Assembly (NCBI GenBank): GCA_041581935.1
Contig: JBFICP010000082.1
Span: 1-12,435 of the forward strand
DNA length: 12,435 bases
Direction: 5' to 3'
Origin: JAABYT01 sp041581935
GTDB lineage: Bacteria > Pseudomonadota > Gammaproteobacteria > HK1
The notes beneath the pieces are model-generated. The model worked only from the letters and a program-made list of their open reading frames with translations, was not told the DNA's origin and did no database searches. Positions 1 through 6,988 of the stretch are shown here, piece after piece; position 1 is the stretch's first letter, and every line of letters begins with the position of its first letter. The position numbers were made by a program, and so were the translations under genes.

Positions 1-423
1 CGCTTCATGCACTACATCCGCAGTCGCCGCAGGTGCCGTGGCGCAGCCGATGCCGCCGAGCAGCAGGGCGACCTCGACGGGCACACCGAGCAGCGTCAAT
101 CCGGTCGCCACGACGATCAGCGTCACCATCACCATTACGGCAGATATGGTGAGCACGCGCCGGCCGTGGCGTTTAAGAGATGCCGACGTGAGCGTGCCGC
201 CGATCAAAAATCCGATCATCACCAGAGCAATGCTCGAAAGCAGATGGAAATACTCCGGAGCGATTTCCGGCAGCATGGCCATGCCGGAGGGACCGATGGC
301 AAAGCCGAGCGCGAGCAGCAAGGTCACCCGCGGCAGCGGCGTATGGCGGCCCAAGAGATCGGTTACCAGGCCGAGCATCATGAGCCCACCGAGGGTGATT
401 AGAGCCGTGGCAATCTCGCCCAT
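1..423 (-). CDS. Cation:proton antiporter (CPA2/Kef-like), N-terminal part, cut by window edge
   Basis: Membrane transporter fragment that probably exchanges Na+ or K+ for H+ across the inner membrane. The visible 141 residues start MGEIATALITLGGLMML and hold about four hydrophobic segments (roughly residues 4-24, 32-50, 61-77 and 90-125) with short charged links such as TDLLGRHTPLPRV. This matches the start of the Na+/H+ exchanger domain: an early helix ending in a D-L-L-G-R loop, then a glycine-rich ALGFAIGPSG helix. The C-terminal remainder lies off the left edge, so a Kef-type TrkA-N domain cannot be checked. The ATG at 423 has GGAA seven bases upstream. It is divergent from the cupin gene. 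The family call is fairly secure; the transported ion is not known. Confidence 0.8.
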   Translation of the reverse strand, partial: MGEIATALITLGGLMMLGLVTDLLGRHTPLPRVTLLLALGFAIGPSGMAMLPEIAPEYFHLLSSIALVMIGFLIGGTLTSASLKRHGRRVLTISAVMVMVTLIVVATGLTLLGVPVEVALLLGGIGCATAPAATADVVHEA

Positions 424-447
424 CCTGTCGTTCCGTTACCGTTTCCT

Positions 448-474
448 ATATGTGGTGGTATGCGGTACACATAT
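448..474. promoter_or_regulatory. Inverted repeat, possible operator between divergent genes
   Basis: ATATGTG (448-454) and CACATAT (468-474) are perfect 7-base inverted arms around a 13-base spacer. They lie in the 89-base gap between the antiporter start (423) and the cupin start (513). A TAATAT at 476-481 could be a -10 element for the cupin gene and would abut the repeat. The size and placement suit a dimeric regulator acting on one or both divergent genes. No specific regulator family is recognised. Confidence 0.4.
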
Positions 475-512
475 TTAATATGGCACTTCGGAGATCGACG
501 GGGAGAATGCGA

Positions 513-968
513 ATGAGCGCAATAACGCCCAACGCCAGTAACCATCGGAAACTGGACACGAAGGACTCACGGTTCGTGGACGTGCCCGAGCTGCCCTGGG
601 AGGACACCAAGTTTCCCGGCGTCAAAGCCAAGACGCTGCTGGTGGATCCTTCCAGTGGCCTGCTCACCGTGCTGTTGAAGATGGACCCCGGGGCGAGGCT
701 ACCCGATCACGAGCACGTGCTCATCGAGCAGACCTATGTCATCGAGGGCGAGCTGGTCGATCCGGATGGTGTGTGCACCGCCGGAAATTTCGTCTGGCGC
801 CCGGCCGGAACCCGACACGCCGCGTATACGCCCAAGGGCGGCCTCATGCTCGCCATGTTCCAGGCGCCGAACAAATTCTTCGAGCGAGATGGCTCGGTCA
901 AGGACATGCTCGACCGGGACTGGGAAGCGACCTGGGGAACCGCGACCAATCTGCAAACCCAGGGCTGA
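513..968 (+). CDS. Small cupin-domain protein (ChrR/dioxygenase-like cupin)
   Basis: A 151-residue single-domain cupin, probably a soluble metal-binding beta-barrel. The metal motif is PDHEHVLIEQTYVIEG, with likely ligands His66, His68 and Glu72, and His102 in the second motif (PAGTRHAAY). The region from about 40 to 125 is the barrel. The spacing resembles the ChrR-type cupin and acetylacetone-dioxygenase-like groups, but substrate and reaction cannot be told from sequence. I chose the ATG at 513 because GGGGAGA ends six bases before it. In-frame ATGs at 450, 480 and 507 lack a well-placed ribosome site, and the one at 450 lies inside the inverted repeat. The gene is convergent with the stress protein gene that ends at 998. 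Confidence 0.75.
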   Translation: MSAITPNASNHRKLDTKDSRFVDVPELPWEDTKFPGVKAKTLLVDPSSGLLTVLLKMDPGARLPDHEHVLIEQTYVIEGELVDPDGVCTAGNFVWRPAGTRHAAYTPKGGLMLAMFQAPNKFFERDGSVKDMLDRDWEATWGTATNLQTQG

Positions 969-979
969 TCAATCGGCCC
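962..979 (+). terminator. Stem-loop overlapping the cupin stop codon
   Basis: GGGCTGA (962-968), loop TCAA, TCGGCCC (973-979) form a 7-base-pair stem with one U-G wobble in plus-strand RNA. The same pair becomes an A-C mismatch in the opposite strand. It includes the cupin stop codon and lies between convergent genes. There is no T-tract, so it is a weak terminator candidate or an mRNA 3'-end stabiliser. Confidence 0.3.
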
Positions 980-997
980 GACGTCTGAGCAAGCGCG

Positions 998-1423
998 CTA
1001 CCTGGCTTGAATCGACAGCACGTCGCAGGGCGCATCGTGTATAACCGATCGGGTCGTCGATCCCAGAAGTCGTTTCATCCCACCCTCGCCGGAAGTTCCT
1101 ATGACGATCAGGTCGACTTTCCTGGCCTTTGCCGTGCTGACGATCTCTCTGCCCGCGGGCCCGCTCGCAACCACCTGCTCGGCGTGTTGCAGGCCGACCT
1201 GCTCGGTCCACTCCGCGAGGTAGGTGGTCGCACGCTCGATGACCTGCGGGGCCGACATCATTTCGGACTGCGCAGAGATGAAAGTCGGCGGCAGATAGTC
1301 GACCACATGGACAACGGTCAATTGGGCATCGAAAACTTTGCCGAGCGCCAAAGCCTTGTCGACAGCACGGCGGCTGTCGTCCGAGAAATCAGTTGGTATG
1401 AGAATATGCTTGTATACAGACAT
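998..1423 (-). CDS. Universal stress protein, single Usp domain
   Basis: A 141-residue cytoplasmic universal stress protein with one complete Usp (Rossmann-like) domain. It begins YKHILIPTDFSDDSRRAV, with Asp12 at the usual nucleotide-side position. It ends with the ATP-binding-type signature VIGTSGEGGMKRLLGSTTRS (Gly109, Gly112, Gly121-Ser122). The gap between the second glycine and the Gly-Ser is eight residues, as in UspF/UspG-type proteins, rather than the nine of many others. The start codon lies three bases after the stop of the YbaK-type gene and has no clear ribosome site, so translational coupling is likely. Both genes appear to share the FNR-type promoter near 1927-1968. The biochemical role of most Usp proteins is unknown; survival under growth arrest or low oxygen is typical. 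Confidence 0.92.
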   Translation of the reverse strand: MSVYKHILIPTDFSDDSRRAVDKALALGKVFDAQLTVVHVVDYLPPTFISAQSEMMSAPQVIERATTYLAEWTEQVGLQHAEQVVASGPAGREIVSTAKARKVDLIVIGTSGEGGMKRLLGSTTRSVIHDAPCDVLSIQAR

Positions 1424-1426
1424 GGC

Positions 1427-1891
1427 TTAATCGAGACTGAAGTTCGCTATGATGGGTTTTACGAGGCGTTCATAGTCGGCGTAGTCGAGCTGAATCAGCT
1501 CGCTGTGGGTTCCGGCGTTGAAGGCAATGCGTTTGTCACGCGTCAAGCCCTTGTCCACGTAGACGGACATGTCGAAAAGATTTCCGAAAGGCGGCATCGC
1601 ACCAACTTCCACTCCCGGAAACAGTCCCTGGAACTGTGATTCCGTGGCGAGCTCGGCTGTCTTCGCGCCGGCCGCACTGCGCAGCAGATCAATGTCCACC
1701 TTGTCGGTGCCGCGCAGAACCGCCATGGCCGGGCGACCGTCGAGATTGATCATGACCGTTTTTGCAATCTGATCTCCGGGTATGTGTGCCGATTGCGCGA
1801 TCTGCTGGGCCGTGTAAGCGATGGAATGACGTATCGTGACGTACTTGACCTTGTTGTCGTCGAGAAACTTGGTGAGCGTTTTTACAGGCAT
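1427..1891 (-). CDS. YbaK/EbsC-family aminoacyl-tRNA deacylase
   Basis: A 154-residue free-standing YbaK/ProX editing-domain protein. This family hydrolyses mischarged aminoacyl-tRNAs in trans. The fold runs through nearly the full length. QIAKTVMINLDGRPAMAVL carries the conserved lysine (Lys44). GAMPPFGN (97-104) is the glycine/proline loop, and FNAGTHS (124-130) is the substrate-side motif. The closest member type (Cys-tRNA-Pro, Ala-tRNA-Pro or other) cannot be decided. The ATG at 1891 has GAGAAG five bases upstream. It is the first gene of a two-gene operon with the stress protein behind it. The pairing suggests that tRNA quality control is linked to a stress or low-oxygen state; that link is inference. 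Confidence 0.88.
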   Translation of the reverse strand: MPVKTLTKFLDDNKVKYVTIRHSIAYTAQQIAQSAHIPGDQIAKTVMINLDGRPAMAVLRGTDKVDIDLLRSAAGAKTAELATESQFQGLFPGVEVGAMPPFGNLFDMSVYVDKGLTRDKRIAFNAGTHSELIQLDYADYERLVKPIIANFSLD

Positions 1892-1926
1892 TAATCTTCT
1901 CGCCGGCCAGCGGATCCCTATTCATC

Positions 1927-1968
1927 TTTATACGCACTTCCGGCTATGCTCCCATTGATCCAGATCAT
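1927..1968 (-). promoter_or_regulatory. FNR/ANR-type promoter for the YbaK-stress protein operon
   Basis: On the minus strand the box at 1968-1955 reads ATGATCTGGATCAA, 9 of 10 informative bases of the FNR/ANR consensus TTGAT-N4-ATCAA. A near-consensus -10 hexamer, TATAAA, lies at 1932-1927. The box centre is then at about -41.5 from a start near 1920, the standard class II FNR activator position, with a leader of about 29 bases. The box is nearly palindromic and its centre is 63.5 bases from the divergent nrdJ start. It could act on nrdJ too, but no convincing -10 is seen on that side. Confidence 0.65.
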
Positions 1969-2024
1969 CGAGATCCGCCGAAACCACTGGTGGATGAGTT
2001 GACGGTTCTAACGCGGATATCGCC

Positions 2025-3854
2025 ATGAGTCAAAGGTTCACAGCACCGGTTTCCCAGCATATCTGGGAAACCCGCTACCGATACGAGCAGCCCGGCGCCC
2101 GTGAGACCGGCATCGACGATACCTGGTGGCGGGTGGCAGGGGCGCTCGCGAGCGTCGAGCCGCGCCACCGCGCCCACTGGCGCGAGCGTTTTCACGCGCT
2201 GCTCAAGGGTTTCAAGTTTCTGCCGGGGGGACGTATTCTCGCCGGTGCCGGCACGTCCCATCGGGTGACGCTGTTTAACTGCTTCGTCATGGGGACGATT
2301 CCGGATTCGCTGCCCGGCATCCTCGACGGGCTCAAGGAAGGCGCGCTCACCATGCAGCAGGGCGGCGGGGTCGGGTACGACTTCTCGACCCTTCGTCCAC
2401 AGGGCTCGGAAGCGCCGGGGACCGGCACCATCGCCTCCGGGCCGGTTTCTTTCATGCGCATCTGGGACAGCACCTGTGCGACGCTTCTGTCCACGGGGGC
2501 GCGCCGCGGCGCAATGATGGGCACGCTGCGTTGCGACCATCCCGACATCGAGACCTTCGTCGATGCCAAGCGCGAGCGCAGCGAGCTGCGCCACTTCAAC
2601 GTCTCGGTGCTGGTAAGCGACGCATTCATGAAGGCGGTGGAAGAGGACGCGGACTGGCCGCTGGTTTTTCCGATAACGGCACCGGAGTCGGCCGACACGC
2701 TCGATGACCGTCAAACCGTGACGCGCGACTGGCCTGGCATGGACACGCCGGCGGCATGTCGCGTGCATCGCATCATCAAGGCGCGTGATCTTTGGGAACG
2801 AATCATGCGCGCGGCCTACGATTGTGCCGAGCCGGGCGTACTGTTCATCGATCGCATCAACGCCAGTAACAATCTCGCCTGGCGCGAACGCATACACGCG
2901 ACCAATCCGTGCGGCGAGATACCGTTACCGCCCTACGGGGCCTGTAACCTTGGTGCCATGAATCTCACCTGCTTCGTGCGAGATGCGTTCGAGCCGACGG
3001 CGCGTCTCGACACTGTGGCGCTCGAGGAAGCCGTGGCAACAGCGGTGCGCATGCTGGACAACGTCATCGATGCGTCGAGCTTTCCATTGCCTTCCCAGGA
3101 GGAACAGGCACGAGGATCGCGGCGTATCGGACTCGGCATCACCGGGCTTGCCGACGCGCTCGTAATGCTGGGGCTTCGTTACGATAGCGAGCCCGCGCGT
3201 TCGCTGGCCACCGAGGCCATGCGAACGATCTGTCATGCCGCCTACCGGTCATCGGTGGAGATTGCAGCCGAGAAGGGCAGCTTTCCATTTTTCGACGCGG
3301 ACAGGTATATGGAGAGCCCTTTCGTCCGGTTGCTGCCGGCGAATCTGCAGCAAGCGATTCGTGACTCCGGTATACGTAACAGCCATCTGACGGCAATCGC
3401 GCCCACGGGCACCATCAGTCTGCTCGCCAACGCCGTGTCAAACGGTATCGAGCCGATTTTCGCCGCCCGCTACCAGCGTGCGGTGCTCGATGCGAGCGGC
3501 GGCACCCGACAGTTTCAGGTCGAGGACGACGCCTGCCGACAGTGGCGCGACTTGCACGGAGAAAACGGGATTTCACCGGCGTTCGTCGACGCTTCCGGCG
3601 TTTCGCCCGGGGACCATCTGGCCATGCAGGCCTGTCTCCAGCCTTTTGTGGATCAGGCCATCTCCAAGACGGTGAACGTCCCGAAGGACCTCGAATTCGC
3701 GGAATTCCGCTCACTCTACGAGCACGCTTACGCTCTCGGGCTCAAGGGTGTGACGGCTTTCAGGCCCAACCCCGTCACCGGTGCCGTGGTGACCGCTCCC
3801 GGTCCTGAGACCGACGCACCGCACTGCTGCACGATCGAACGGGAAATCGATTGA
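2025..3854 (+). CDS. nrdJ: Class II (adenosylcobalamin-dependent) ribonucleotide reductase NrdJ, short form
   Basis: A 609-residue enzyme reducing ribonucleotides to deoxyribonucleotides with an adenosylcobalamin-generated thiyl radical, independent of oxygen. Catalytic residues are in place: Cys86 (NCFVMG) and Cys307 (ACNLG) form the redox pair, and Asn294, Cys296 and Glu298 (TNPCGEIP) form the radical site. The 11-residue step from radical Cys to Cys307 matches characterised class II enzymes. APTGTIS (459-465) is the phosphate-binding loop. A Cys-Cys pair (601-602) near the C-terminus is the expected relay to thioredoxin. No ATP-cone precedes the catalytic domain, so dATP shut-off through a cone is not expected. 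The ATG at 2025 has GGA seven bases upstream. It is convergent with cobT, whose complex helps make the corrin cofactor. Confidence 0.93.
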   Translation: MSQRFTAPVSQHIWETRYRYEQPGARETGIDDTWWRVAGALASVEPRHRAHWRERFHALLKGFKFLPGGRILAGAGTSHRVTLFNCFVMGTIPDSLPGILDGLKEGALTMQQGGGVGYDFSTLRPQGSEAPGTGTIASGPVSFMRIWDSTCATLLSTGARRGAMMGTLRCDHPDIETFVDAKRERSELRHFNVSVLVSDAFMKAVEEDADWPLVFPITAPESADTLDDRQTVTRDWPGMDTPAACRVHRIIKARDLWERIMRAAYDCAEPGVLFIDRINASNNLAWRERIHATNPCGEIPLPPYGACNLGAMNLTCFVRDAFEPTARLDTVALEEAVATAVRMLDNVIDASSFPLPSQEEQARGSRRIGLGITGLADALVMLGLRYDSEPARSLATEAMRTICHAAYRSSVEIAAEKGSFPFFDADRYMESPFVRLLPANLQQAIRDSGIRNSHLTAIAPTGTISLLANAVSNGIEPIFAARYQRAVLDASGGTRQFQVEDDACRQWRDLHGENGISPAFVDASGVSPGDHLAMQACLQPFVDQAISKTVNVPKDLEFAEFRSLYEHAYALGLKGVTAFRPNPVTGAVVTAPGPETDAPHCCTIEREID

Positions 3855-3877
3855 TGCGGTCCTGGCTCGAAGGGTGC

Positions 3878-5773
3878 TTATCGCGGTGAGCGGCGGCGAC
3901 GTCGGGCGAAGGGCTCGTGTGAATCCGCCTCGAAGAGCTCGGCCAGCTTCTCCATGACCGCGCCGCCGAGCTGCTCGGCATCGACCAGAGTTACGGCACG
4001 CCGGTAGTAACGCGTCACGTCGTGGCCGATTCCGATTGCCAGGAGCTCCACGGGACTCTGATTCTCGATGCTGTCGATCACTTGGCGCAGATGCCGTTCC
4101 AGATAGTTGCTCGGATTCACCGATAGGGTCGAGTCGTCCACGGGCGCGCCATCGCTGATCACCATGAGAATGCGGCGTTGCTCGGGACGCGCGATCAGGC
4201 GCTGATGCGCCCACAACAACGCCTCGCCGTCGATATTTTCCTTTAGCAAACCCTCGCGCAGCATGATGCCGAGATTGCGCCGCGCACGACGCCAGGGAAC
4301 GTTGGCGGATTTGTAAACAATGTGGCGTAAATCGTTGAGGCGCCCGGCGTTGGGCCGTTTGCCTCCCGATAGCCAGCGCTCGCGGGATTGGCCGCCCTTC
4401 CACGCGCGCGTCGTGAAGCCGAGAATCTCGACTTTCACCCCGCAGCGCTCGAGGGTACGTGCCAGTATGTCGGCGCTCATGGCCGCGACGACGATCGGGC
4501 GTCCACGCATGGAGCCCGAGTTGTCGATGAGCAGGCTGACGACGGTGTCCCTGAAGTTGGTCTGCTTCTCGCGCTTGAACGAGAGCGAGTGATAGGGGTT
4601 GGTCACGACGCGGGCGAGGCGCGCGGAATCCAAGAGTCCCTCCTCGAGATCGAACTCCCAGGCCCGGGTCTGGCGCGCCAGCAGGCGCCTTTGCAGGCGA
4701 TTGGCGAGCCGCCCGATGACGCCCTGCAGGTGCACAAGCTGCTGATCGAGGCTCTGGCGCAGGCGCTGCAGCTCGTCGGCGCCAGCGAGCTCGTCGGCGT
4801 CGATGATCTCATCGAACTCGGTGGTGAAAGCACCGTAGTGCTCCGGGTCGGGCATGTTGCGGCCGTAGTACGGCGGATAGGCCGCCTCACCCGGCGTTTC
4901 CGAACCGTCGTCGCCGAGCTCCAGCTCTCCGGCTTCGCTCTGGTCGCCCTGGTCGCTCGCCTCGGCGCCGTCGCCGTCGGCCTCGCGCATCTCCAGATCG
5001 TCCATGGATTCCGGCGTGCCCGGCTCGGCGTCGCCCGCCTCGCCTTCGTTGAGCGCGCTGCTCTCATCACCTTCGTCGGATTGATCGTCGCGCGTCTCGT
5101 CGCGGTCCTGATCTGGAGGCTCGTCGGGAAAGCCGAGAGCCTCGAGCAGCGCCCGCAACGCTTCCGCGTAGTCTGCCTGATCCTCCACGCATCCGGCGAG
5201 GGTCTTGAGCGCCGCGCCGATCTGGGACTCGAGCTGGGGCCGCCAGAGAGAGACCATGCGCGCCGCCGAGTGTGGCGGTGGCGTCCCGGTGATCGCTTCG
5301 CGGGCCAAGAAGCGCACCACTTCGTCGAGCGGGGCCTGCTCGCGCTCGCCGATGTTCGCGTAGCCCCTGGAGCGGCAATGCTCCTCGACCGCGGCTTCCA
5401 GATTGATGGCGACGCCCGCCATGTTGCGAATGCCGAGCGACTCACAGCGTGTCTGTTCGAGGGCGTCGAATATGGCGCGCGAATCCGCCGACGCCGGCGC
5501 GAGCTGCTGATGCAGCTTCGCATCGTGATGCCGATGGCGCAGCGCCGCCGAGTCCGCCTGACCGCGCACCCGCGCGACCTCGTCGTAGGGCAGGTGCGCG
5601 GGCGGCTGTGCGAGACGCAGAGTGGACCCCTCCGCGGGAGCGGCCTCCGGCACGAACTCGACGTTGAGATCGGGCTTGTGCGCGATCGCACGGGTGGTGG
5701 CGGCGGTCTTCTGGCGAAAAATTTCCACCGGCGCCCGGCTCGGATCGTTCAGCGGTTTACTGCGTTGGCTCAT
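3878..5773 (-). CDS. cobT: Cobaltochelatase subunit CobT
   Basis: A 631-residue subunit of the CobNST cobaltochelatase, which inserts Co2+ into hydrogenobyrinic acid a,c-diamide using ATP. Order of parts: an N-terminal CobT domain (about 10-215), a highly acidic Asp/Glu-rich linker (about 217-292), then a C-terminal von Willebrand A domain. That domain has the metal-site motif LIDNSGSMRG (Asp417, Ser419, Ser421), GFTT (452-455) and ISDG (539-542). It ends in a basic RRRRRSPR tail. The length equals that expected for CobT. I chose the ATG at 5773; longer starts in this frame run through the intercistronic hairpin and into cobS. No good ribosome site precedes it. It follows cobS by 103 bases. 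The large CobN subunit is not in this window. This CobT is not the CobT phosphoribosyltransferase of other naming schemes. Confidence 0.92.
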   Translation of the reverse strand: MSQRSKPLNDPSRAPVEIFRQKTAATTRAIAHKPDLNVEFVPEAAPAEGSTLRLAQPPAHLPYDEVARVRGQADSAALRHRHHDAKLHQQLAPASADSRAIFDALEQTRCESLGIRNMAGVAINLEAAVEEHCRSRGYANIGEREQAPLDEVVRFLAREAITGTPPPHSAARMVSLWRPQLESQIGAALKTLAGCVEDQADYAEALRALLEALGFPDEPPDQDRDETRDDQSDEGDESSALNEGEAGDAEPGTPESMDDLEMREADGDGAEASDQGDQSEAGELELGDDGSETPGEAAYPPYYGRNMPDPEHYGAFTTEFDEIIDADELAGADELQRLRQSLDQQLVHLQGVIGRLANRLQRRLLARQTRAWEFDLEEGLLDSARLARVVTNPYHSLSFKREKQTNFRDTVVSLLIDNSGSMRGRPIVVAAMSADILARTLERCGVKVEILGFTTRAWKGGQSRERWLSGGKRPNAGRLNDLRHIVYKSANVPWRRARRNLGIMLREGLLKENIDGEALLWAHQRLIARPEQRRILMVISDGAPVDDSTLSVNPSNYLERHLRQVIDSIENQSPVELLAIGIGHDVTRYYRRAVTLVDAEQLGGAVMEKLAELFEADSHEPFARRRRRSPR

Positions 5774-5788
5774 CGATTCACGTGCTGG

Positions 5789-5872
5789 TTCCGATTTCTC
5801 CCGCAGAAGCGAGCATGCTCGCGAATGAGGCCCGATTCGCGAGCACGTTCGCCTCTGCGGACGCAGTCGGAA
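5789..5872 (-). ncRNA. Long imperfect hairpin in the cobS-cobT intercistronic gap
   Basis: Two 26-base arms (5801-5826 and 5835-5860) are inverted repeats matching at 23 positions, around an 8-base loop. A second outer pair, TTCCGA (5789-5794) and TCGGAA (5867-5872), sits symmetrically outside 6-by-6-base internal loops. In minus-strand RNA, the cobS-cobT direction, two of the three imperfect positions become G-U wobbles. In plus-strand RNA only one does, which favours a role in the cob transcript. The structure leaves 4 bases after the cobS stop and 15 before the cobT start. It may couple translation, protect or process the mRNA, or be a repetitive palindromic element. No U-tract follows it, so simple termination is unlikely. 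Confidence 0.6.
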
Positions 5873-5876
5873 ACGC

Positions 5877-6872
5877 CTAGGCGTTACCCACCTTGACGCT
5901 GCTTTCGGCCAGCTCGCTGCCGAAGCAGCGCTGGTAGTACTCGGCAACGATGGGACGCTCGACTTCGTCGCATTTGTTCAAGTAGGTGAGCCGAAACGCG
6001 AAGCCGATGCCTCCGAACAGTTGCGCATTCTCCGCCCAGGTAATCACGGTACGCGGGCTCATGACCGTGGAGACGTCGCCGTTCATGAATCCCGATCGAG
6101 TGAGATCGGCGAGCGCCACCATGGCGCTGATAGTCTGGCGTCCTTCGTCGCTGTCGTAGGCCGGAACCTTTGCAAGCACGATCTCGACCTCCGCATCGTG
6201 GCCGAGATAGTTCAACGTCGCGACAATGTTCCAGCGGTCCATTTGTCCCTGGTTGATCTGCTGCGTGCCGTGGTAGAGCCCCGTGGTGTCACCGAGCCCG
6301 ACGGTGTTGGTGGTGGCGAACAGTCTGAAGGACGGATGCGGATGCAGAACCCGGGATTGATCCAGAAGCGTCAGCCGGCCTTCGGCTTCCAGTATCCGCT
6401 GAATGACGAACATCACATCGGGTCGACCGGCATCGTATTCGTCGAAGACCAGCGCGGTCGCGTGCTGGTAGGCCCATGGAAGGATGCCCTCGCGAAATTC
6501 CGTCACCTGCTGGCCGTCGCGGAGCACGATGGCGTCCTTGCCCACCAGATCGATTCGGCTGATATGGCTGTCCAGATTGACGCGGATACACGGCCAGTTG
6601 AGGCGCGATGCCACCTGCTCGATGTGGGTCGACTTGCCGGTGCCGTGATAGCCCTGGACGAGCACCCGGCGGTTGTAGGCGAAGCCTGCGAGAATCGCCA
6701 GCGTCGTGTCGTGATCGAATCGGTAGGCATCGTCCACCGGCGGCACGTGCTCCGTCGGTTGGCTGTAGGCCGGGACCTCGAGGTCGCTATCGATGCCGAA
6801 AGTCTGGCGTACCGATACCTTGATGTCCGGCGTGCTGGCCGTGGGGTCGATGTTCTCAAGCGTGGGCTGCAT
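5877..6872 (-). CDS. cobS: Cobaltochelatase subunit CobS (AAA+ ATPase)
   Basis: A 331-residue AAA+ ATPase of the MoxR/CobS type, the ATP-driven motor partner of CobT in cobaltochelatase. It has a Walker A at 74-81 (GYHGTGKS), Walker B at 141-147 (LVFDEYD), sensor 1 ATTN (186-189) and MDRW (211-214) with a likely arginine finger. A short N-terminal segment of about 50 residues precedes the ATPase core, and the length fits CobS closely. The ATG at 6872 has AGGA ten bases upstream. It is first in a cobS-cobT operon. This is the chelatase CobS, not the cobalamin-5'-phosphate synthase of the same symbol. Other MoxR-VWA pairs exist, but the acidic linker and full-length match of the partner support the chelatase. 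Confidence 0.92.
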   Translation of the reverse strand: MQPTLENIDPTASTPDIKVSVRQTFGIDSDLEVPAYSQPTEHVPPVDDAYRFDHDTTLAILAGFAYNRRVLVQGYHGTGKSTHIEQVASRLNWPCIRVNLDSHISRIDLVGKDAIVLRDGQQVTEFREGILPWAYQHATALVFDEYDAGRPDVMFVIQRILEAEGRLTLLDQSRVLHPHPSFRLFATTNTVGLGDTTGLYHGTQQINQGQMDRWNIVATLNYLGHDAEVEIVLAKVPAYDSDEGRQTISAMVALADLTRSGFMNGDVSTVMSPRTVITWAENAQLFGGIGFAFRLTYLNKCDEVERPIVAEYYQRCFGSELAESSVKVGNA

Positions 6873-6946
6873 CTGAGGTCGTTCCTGTTACGGGGGGTCT
6901 GTGCGAGAGCGACAGATCACCTGCACGCATTCGGTGCATATGGGTC

Positions 6947-6975
6947 TATGTACTTGGTTTTTCAATGCCTTGCAA
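6947..6975 (-). promoter_or_regulatory. Candidate sigma-70 promoter for cobS-cobT
   Basis: On the minus strand TTGCAA (6975-6970), a 17-base spacer and TACATA (6952-6947) form a modest -35/-10 pair. They lie upstream of cobS with a predicted leader of about 67 bases. The match is partial (4 of 6 and 3 of 6). No FNR-type box and no cobalamin-riboswitch core is seen in this 144-base gap. Confidence 0.3.
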
Positions 6976-6988
6976 CCCGCCCGGGCGA

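Noticed and set aside
7..478. Two plus-strand open frames opposite the antiporter, one with a His-rich run
   Set aside because: The minus-strand frame gives a clear antiporter N-terminus with membrane helices. The His-rich stretch is the reading of CATCACCATCACC in the wrong frame.
1892..2024. Cobalamin riboswitch in front of nrdJ
   Set aside because: The gap is only 133 bases and holds no B12-box-like core. The CCACTGGTGG segment is a short palindrome without the surrounding elements.
4388..5896. A 502-codon open frame on the plus strand opposite cobT
   Set aside because: Shadow of the cobT coding strand. Its apparent hydrophobic, repetitive composition comes from the complement of the acidic Asp/Glu linker codons.
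5774..5947. Longer N-terminus for CobT starting at 5947
   Set aside because: The extension would overlap the end of cobS and translate the hairpin. The 631-residue form starting at 5773 fits the family length.
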